In this document: positions 56,285-64,000 of the stretch, piece by piece
Layout of the letters: each line of letters starts with the position of its first letter
Numbering within the stretch: position 1 is the first letter of the stretch
Notes under the pieces: generated by a model
Told to the model about the DNA's origin: nothing
The model's input: only the letters and a program-made list of their open reading frames with translations
The model's database searches: none
Program-made: the position numbers and the translations under genes
Origin: Diphasiastrum complanatum
Lineage: Eukaryota; Streptophyta; Lycopodiopsida; Lycopodiales; Lycopodiaceae
Length of the DNA stretch: 64,000 bases
Assembly: GCA_029204225.1 (NCBI GenBank)
Contig: CM055100.1
Coordinates: 62,937,141-63,001,140, forward strand
Reading direction: 5' to 3'

Positions 56285-57700
56285 ATTTTGTGGCATCACA
56301 CTATGCTTATAGAGTTATGTCGTTTGGGGCTGTGTAATGCACCAATTACTTTTCAGCGCGTGATGCAGTTTGCATTTAAGGAACATTTGTAAAAAATTGT
56401 TGAAGTCTACTTGGATGATCTTGTATTCTGTGGTTTGAAATCAGAACACTTGGAACATATAGAGAAAGTACTTGCACAATGTTGAAAGAATTAGATCTCT
56501 TTCAGATTGGGTTACTCATAGAATTGTTCTAGGCCATGTGATTTCTAGACACGACATTGCGACGGACCTTTCCAAGATCAAGATCATCATAGACTTACCT
56601 CCTCCAGGCACTATTAGAGGATTTTATATTTTTATAGGTCATGCAAACTATTATTGAATCTTTATCATGTTTTTCGCAGATCTAGCAAGGCCTATATACA
56701 GGTTGACTATTGTGCCAATCTGGACAATTGAGACTTTTGAGGTTATTTGAAAAATTGAATAACGCCTTAATTTCGACATTGATATTATGAGCACATTATT
56801 TTATATTGAAGCGGTACCTGTATGGGCAACAAATATTATTTAATATTGATGATGGGTCAAACCAATGAGTCATTGTCCAAAGTTCAACAATGGAAATTGA
56901 TTGTAAAAGCACAACCTTATCAGTTGATCGCTAGACAATTGTATTGATGAGGAGCTGATGATATTCTTCAGAGATGTATTCTACCACACGAAGTACATGA
57001 TATAATCGTGTTATCACATGATGGAATGGAGGAGGTCATTTTGCAACTGATATTACTGTTTGTAAAATTTTGCAATCAAGATGTTGGTGGCCTTTGCTCC
57101 ATAAGGATACAAAAAAAGTACATATAATCTTGTTATGTTTGTCAACCTGCACGTAGAAAAAAAAAACAGAATTATGAACCATTTCATCCAGTGTTAGCAC
57201 AAGTACCATTTGAGAATTGGGGACTTGATTATGTTGGTCCTAAACATCCAGCGACACAAGGTACTCAAGCTAGATACATCATTGTAGCAACATATTATAT
57301 GAACAAATGGGTTGAAGCAAGAATTGTGTGGGTTGTTGATGCGAAATCCACTACCAAAATTTTGAACGAGAATATCATTGTTCGATTTTGATGTCATGTT
57401 GATCATGATACCTATTTTGTCAACAAAATGATCAAGTGCTTAATGAAGGAATTCTTTTTGATACATCAGGCTACTACACCATACTATCCAAGGGGTAATG
57501 GACAAGCAAAATCTTCTAACAAGATTTTATGTAGTATTATGACAAAAACAATTAAGACAAGCCGTTTAGATTGGGAACACAAGTTACATGTTACATTATG
57601 GGCATTTGAATAGTATACAATTAGTACGAATCAGACATCTTTTCATTTGATTTACGGTCAAGATGTTGTTATGTCGATCGAATTTTGGTACCATCTTTGA
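56285..57700 (+). pseudogene. Gypsy RT second half, RNase H remnant and integrase
   Basis: It continues AYRVMSFG, ITFQRVMQFAFKEHL, VEVYLDDLVF (the catalytic YLDD), then LGHVISRHDIATDLSKIKII and IGHANYY. RNase H is nearly gone. Integrase follows: CYVCQPARRK of the zinc region, FENWGLDYVGPKHPATQGTQ, RYIIVATYYMNKWVEARIVW and TTPYYPRGNGQAKSSNKIL, with Lys where the catalytic Glu is expected. Confidence 0.85.
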
Positions 57701-59346
<1,646 letters not shown>

Positions 59347-59923
59347 CAAAACTTTAGTAATTTTCTTGAATCTGTAAGTAGGATCATGCACCTATCAGCG
59401 CAATTGTATTGTGGTTTGACCATTGTTACTACAACCTTAATATACAGATTCGTTATTGTTCTACATCTTTGCGTTCTTGTTGAATGAAACTATCTCTCAC
59501 TCCTCTTACACAGAGACCATTATCAGATAACTGTATGGATCTCCAATGCCTAAATTAATTTTACATTCTCTTCATTTCAGGTTATTAGAATGAGAGATTG
59601 CATGGCTGTCTAAGATGCCTAATCGTTTCTGCATCTCTCTTTCATGGCAGTCTAAGACTGCTACTTTGATAATCCAATTCAACACTAAAGAACAGCTCAC
59701 ATCTCCGTTCTCTATGTAATTCACGATCTTGTTAAGCACAGTCATCACTGTGCTTTCATTAATCGTCTTTCTTTTTTCTGTTGGCATCACACAAACACAA
59801 ACTACCACCAACAGATGTGGTACTGGTTTATTGGATAACTAGAGTCTAGGATTTATAATAGAACTTAATACGCTCTTATTCTATAGAGCTAGTTCATTTT
59901 GTTTGTGTCCAATCTCTATTCTA

Positions 59924-60535
59924 ATGGAAGGTTTAACCTCAGAGATCCGCTTGATCAACAAATTCAACGGAGATGACTTCCACATGTGGAAGTTCAAGAT
60001 GAGGATGATCTTAATCGAGAAGGAGCTATGGGGATATGTAAACGGTTCTATAGCCAGACTGGCAGAACCTGAACTGCTTCCAACATGGGAAGCGAAGGAT
60101 GGCAAAGAACTTGCCATTGTATCCTTGAATCTAAAAGACACTCAGATCGCTCACATATCAAATAGCCCCACTTCAAAGAATTGTGGGATATCCTAACAAG
60201 TATCTACGAGACTTCAGATGTATCGACTCATCTCTTTCTGAGGAAGAAGGTACTTACACTCAAGATGAGCGAAGGCACCTCAGTCAGCGATCACCTAAAC
60301 GAATTTAAATAGTTGTTGAATCAACTTGCTGCCATAGGTTCTTGTATTTCAGAAGAAGACTCAAGTACGTCTCTTATCGCCAGTCTTCCATCCTCCTACA
60401 ACAACCTAGTATTGCTTCTGAGCAATACTCATGTGTTGTCTCTCCACAAGCTAACAGCAAGCCTATTGCAGGAATAAGTCAGGAGAAAAAGCTTATCCAC
60501 AACGAGTACCAAGTCAATGGCATTATACTCTAATA
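59924..60535 (+). pseudogene. Copia gag, N-terminal part
   Basis: MEGLTSEIRLINKFNGDDFH then MWKFKMRMILIEKELWGYVN is the standard copia gag start. After a frameshift near 60160 it continues ELWDILTSIYETSDV, LKMSEGTSVSDHLNEFK and SLIASLPSSYNNLVLLL. Two stops (TAG near 60308 and TAA near 60475) and the frameshift make it inactive. Confidence 0.85.
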
Positions 60536-60975
60536 AGTAGAAGGAGCGTCAGCATTGCGAACAACTCTTGCTTAAGCCCATTTGGTGCAATAGTCTGTAG
60601 CTACTATGATGTAACGAGATTGTGTGTGTTGAGCAGCAGGACTAATAGGTCCGACATAATCAATCCCTCATTTCTAGAAAGCTTGATCAGTGGTTACAAG
60701 GTGTAAAGGCATGTAGTCGGTCTTTAAAGCATTTTGTGTGTTGGCAGACATCACAGGCCTTAGTGTAATTGTGCGTATCCTTGAAGAGTGTTGGCCACCA
60801 AAAATCGGCCAAGAGGATTTTCTTAGCAGTTGTTTCAGAAGAGAAATGGCCTGCACCAATACCTTCATGAGTGAGGGAAATTACAGAGGGTATTTAACCT
60901 TCAGTAAGACATTGTCAGATGATTCTATCTAACCCTTGCTTGTAGAGTTGTCCTGCAATTAACGTATAAGGTTTA
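60536..60975 (-). pseudogene. Gypsy integrase, N-terminal half
   Basis: The minus strand reads TAKKILLADFWWPTLFKDTH, NYTKACDVCQHTK of the zinc region, then GIDYVGPISPAAQHTQSRYI and IVATDYCTKWA. It ends at NADAPST, before the second catalytic Asp. Confidence 0.82.
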
Positions 60976-61148
60976 GTTTTGAGGACCAATGCACGTTGTT
61001 CAGGTTTAGAGAAGGAAGGATCCATCTGCCCTGAAGTTAAATATTCTGTAATTTCCTTAGCCATACGGGTGTAGAGTCAACTTGGAAAAGGATCGCATTT
61101 GGTAAATCATCATTGACGCCTTGATCAAGGGTAGGAAGGTTAGGGATT

Positions 61149-61640
61149 CTAGATAGATGGTTTGCTAGAAAATGTAACTCCCTTACGAACCACGATCCTA
61201 AAATCAAATTCTCGCAGTAATAGGATCCATCTAGTAATACGGCCTGTGGTGCAGGTCTTGTTGATGAGATACAACAGTGCTTGATGATCAGTGAAGAACG
61301 CAAAAACTTCTCCTAGAAGATAATGGCAAAACTTCTGAACCGCATATACCATTTCCAAGGCTTCACGTTCGGTAGTGGTATAATTGACTTTAGCAGGTAC
61401 CAATTGTCGATTAAGAAAATGGATTGGGTAGTCCTTTTTGAATTCTCCCGGTTGGGTGAGCACTGATCCAATGGCATACTCGGATGCATCAATATGCACA
61501 TGGAATTCTTTAGAATAATCAGGAGCCCGGAGGATGGGTGCATTGGTAAGGGCTTCTTTGAGTTGATTAAATGCGACGCGGTGGTCATCCGTCCATTTGG
61601 GAACTACAACTACTTTGTAGATTAAGCGTGCTTTTTTTAT
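61149..61640 (-). pseudogene. Gypsy RNase H
   Basis: It reads KWTDDHRVAFNQLKEALTNA, HVHIDASEYAIGSVLTQPGE, YTTTEREALEMVYAVQKFCH and FFTDHQALLYLIN; the catalytic Asp/Glu residues are in place. RT is absent: upstream sequence passes within about 20 codons to the linker, so an internal deletion removed RT. Confidence 0.9.
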
Positions 61641-61668
61641 AGGTCCATGCAAAGACATATCGATATTT

Positions 61669-62840
61669 TCATAGGAGCTTTTCAAGCCGTCTGCGTTGTT
61701 CGAGATTGAGATGAACTTCGACGTGGACAAGATATTTGTTGGTTTCAATTGGCTCACTCAGAGAAAGGGTCATAGTTTGTGCAGGGCCTTCATAGGGTGA
61801 ATTACCAGTTGACTCACGTTGAGCTTGGGGTAATTGGATTGTGACATCCTCGTTCGTATAGTCATTAAAGCATGCAAGGATATCATGGGCTGGAGATTTG
61901 ATCGGGGCCTTGCCTTTCTCTTGTCGGGATGGTGATTGGGAATGTTTGGGGGCTGGTGTAGAAACAAAGGCGATCTTAGGAACTTTCCTAACAATTGTGA
62001 GGTCACCAGACGGTTTAATTTGAAGCGGGTTTTTCATTTTCTCTTTCATAGTATGACCACGTGGTTGAGGCTTTGGTGGTGGAGAGGTGTGTGGATGAGG
62101 GACAGTTGGTACGTCATGGAGGATCTCGTCATCAATTTGAAAGATGGTCTCCTCCTCACAGAGATCCCATGGATAGTGTGGGCATTTGGGACGCTCGAAT
62201 TTTATCTCAGGCTTTTCAATTGCAACCTTGGCAACTGGTTCCACCTTGGAAGCATGTTGCAGATAGGCCCTAAGTAGAAGTGCCTCCATGTAATTGATGA
62301 TCTGAATATCAGAAATGTCCAAATCTTTTGGGCAATTCTGAATTCGTAAGACATTCTCGTCATCGATGAATAAATCGTCTGATTCATTAGTAGGTAGCCA
62401 TGCAACATTTAGTAACTCATCATGGTGTGAAAAAATATCAATAAAATTGATATTGATGATAGGTGTATCCAGATCAGGTAATTGGTCGTGATCGATTGGG
62501 AGTGGAGAGGTACAATTATCTTGATGCTAAACACAATAATCGGCATTCACACAATCAATGGTAGCTAGACTGTGACTCCAGTTTATGATATCAGTAGATT
62601 TAACATAATGACCTTTTTCGTGGATGGACTGGTATGGTTCAATTACTGAGTTGGTGGTCGAAGACCCTTCATCATGGATGCGTGCAGGTTTGAGTTTACC
62701 CATTGAATCAATGGTGACAGAACTGTCACGATTTCCAAAAGTGACTCAGCCTTTGCTCCAGTCATGAACGACTCGTGCATTGGTGAGCCACGGACGACCA
62801 AGTAGTATTCTTCATTCTAGTCGTGGATATACCAAGAAGA
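61669..62840 (-). pseudogene. Gypsy protease end and hydrophilic linker
   Basis: ILLGRPWLTNARVVHDWSKG then VTFGNRDSSVTIDSMG (about 62820-62700) is the C-terminal block of plant gypsy proteases. The 217-codon frame 62322-61669 is Pro/Lys/Glu-rich (SPPPKPQPRG) and ends LNLEQRRRLEKLL, matching the linker of the 53-57 kb gypsy in layout. Stops separate the two parts. Confidence 0.75.
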
Positions 62841-63186
62841 TACTACTAGTATATCAGGTTGTTTTCTTAGAATCCGACCGTGGTCAAAATTCGTGGAGGC
62901 GATAAAATGAAAGATCAGGGTCTGTTAGGGTTGCAGACAGATTGGCGAATTCTGATATACCTGGGTGGTTCAAAAAAGTCACTTGGGTCACTTCTTTTCA
63001 AAGAAAATGCCCAAGTTGACTGTTTTGTTGCCTCCCCCTGACTTGATAATTGCTCCGCAGCTCGTGTAGGACTTGGAGAGAAGTCTTGTGCTGTTGTTGG
63101 AAGTTAGAAGACAAGGAAACAAGAAAACACACAACACAAAAGCGAGAAAACAAAAGGAAAAGAAGCTAGGTAAAACAATACTTAAA

Positions 63187-63204
63187 AAGTAGCAACAACG
63201 CCAA
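63187..63204 (-). promoter_or_regulatory. Primer-binding-site-like sequence (tRNA-Asp type)
   Basis: The minus strand has TGGCGTTGTTGC one base inside the LTR end ...TTCCAACA. It matches 10 of 12 positions of the TGGCGCCGTTGC primer site used by many plant gypsy elements. Confidence 0.55.
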
Positions 63205-63248
63205 TGTTGGAAGTATTTCTAGTTCGTGCGGTGGCTAGATCTACTTAC
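63205..63248 (-). repeat. 44-bp LTR end shared with the 35-40 kb element
   Basis: Identical base for base to 35106-35149, from TGTTGGAAGT to GATCTACTTAC. In the 35-kb element it is the U5 end of the LTR; here it is followed directly by copia gag. Confidence 0.9.
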
Positions 63249-64000
63249 CAAGAAGAAGAAGAAGAACTTCAAGGACAAGAAGACGAAGGCAGAGCAGCCA
63301 GTCTCAACGCAACAACAACAACAACAGCACATTCAACCATCATCCAAGACCAGACTCTTTTGCAGGTATTGCAAAAGATCCAATCATAACAAAGGATTGT
63401 CGCATCCTCAAGCACAATGAAGCGAGGAAGAAGATGCAACAGCACCAAGAGGGAGGCTCTGACACTATCAGAATCCACAAGATGAGGACAAGGCGCTGAT
63501 GGTTCAAGATCAACCCAGTAGATATGTCTATCAATGGTATCTTGATTTAGGTGCTTCACAGCACATGACGCCATGTAAGAGCCTATTTTCTACTCTCACA
63601 ACAATAAATTCAAAGTACATTTTCTTCGGTGACTCAAGTTCACACAAGGTTGAAGGACAAGGCTCCATTCGACTGCAATTCTCTGACGACATCACTAGAT
63701 AGCTAAATGGTGTACTTTACGTACCCAAATTAACAAAGAACTTATTGTCTATTAGCAAGATCACCGATCAAGGCTATAGAGCTTTTTTTTACTGCTAGTC
63801 GATGTACTATTTTTTATGAGAACTCTAATGAAATCCTCTCTGCACACAGAGCAGAAAATTTGTATATTATGAGTCACAATTATGCACTTTCTATGAGTAG
63901 TACAGATGCTCATGTTTGGCATCAAAGACTAGGTCATTTAAACATGCGTTCAATCTTGTACATGCATCACAACAAAATGGTCAAGGACATGAATATCAAT
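63249..64000 (+). pseudogene. Copia gag end, protease and pre-integrase (continues beyond window)
   Basis: A basic stretch KKKKKNFKDKK is followed by the knuckle FCRYCKRSNHNK, protease with YLDLGASQHMTP (Leu for Ser in D-S-G), GDSSSHKVEGQGSIRL and LYVPKLTKNLLSI, then the pre-integrase VWHQRLGHLNMRSIL. A TAG near 63701 and frameshifts near 63420 and 63790 make it inactive. Confidence 0.85.

Larger units (their letters stand above)
60536..63248 (-). mobile_element. Gypsy segment embedded in copia gag
   Basis: Read on the minus strand from the right: 44 bp of LTR end (63248-63205), a primer-site-like sequence, a leader, protease, a hydrophilic linker, RNase H and the first half of integrase, where it stops at about 60536. 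Gag and almost all of RT are missing. There is no LTR at the left end; copia gag is contiguous on both sides. Confidence 0.8.
59924..64000 (+). mobile_element. Copia element, truncated by window edge and split by a gypsy segment
   Basis: Copia gag begins at ATG 59924; its second half, protease and pre-integrase resume at about 63249 and run past the window end. The middle (about 60535-63248) is a gypsy segment in the opposite sense. The 5' LTR and primer site were not identified with confidence. Confidence 0.82.

Overview
The window is nuclear DNA of a vascular plant, most likely a flowering plant. It has a spliced shaggy/GSK3-like kinase gene with plant-type GT..AG introns, a plant-specific PORR-domain gene, plant Ty1/copia and Ty3/gypsy elements with tRNA-type primer sites, a plant hAT-type BED zinc finger, and many long GA/CT dinucleotide arrays. 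The species cannot be named from the sequence. Only two host genes are well supported; nearly all remaining coding signal is transposon sequence, most of it broken. || Layout: (1) 1-14.3 kb: a GSK3/shaggy-like kinase gene on the + strand. I rebuilt it as 13 exons with intact splice sites (1433-14261, 472 codons plus stop). Intron 12 is 6.8 kb and holds an antisense copia element fused to a hAT-type BED zinc-finger fragment. (2) 14.3-30.5 kb: a gene-poor, AT-rich stretch with worn copia and gypsy pieces, a tandemly repeated cysteine-rich segment (15.0-15.5 kb), an unidentified AT-rich coding relic on the minus strand (22.6-23.6 kb), a relic repeat family with LRR-like translations (28.4-29.5 kb) and many microsatellites. 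(3) 31.5-32.8 kb: a single-exon PORR-domain organelle RNA-binding protein gene on the minus strand. (4) 33.5-40 kb: copia fragments, then a complete LTR-bounded element (35106-39899) with a perfect 5-bp target-site duplication and a polypurine tract. It has no recognisable gag or pol but carries at least two long minus-strand ORFs of unknown family. (5) 40.97-46.7 kb: a full-length copia element on the minus strand with LTRs, tRNA-Met primer site, target duplication and a decayed polyprotein. (6) 47-58 kb: copia and gypsy remnants, including a 3' LTR and a gypsy pol split by a probable 1.2-kb solo LTR. (7) 58.5-64 kb: a pure (GA)85 array and a + strand copia element whose gag is interrupted by a 2.7-kb antisense gypsy segment; it runs off the right edge. 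|| The kinase would act in cytosol and nucleus in phosphorylation signalling and the PORR protein in an organelle; nothing in the sequence links them. The candidate for something undescribed is the 35-40 kb element: its LTR shares a 44-bp terminal block with the gypsy segment at 60.5-63.2 kb, which suggests that a gypsy family supplies its replication enzymes.
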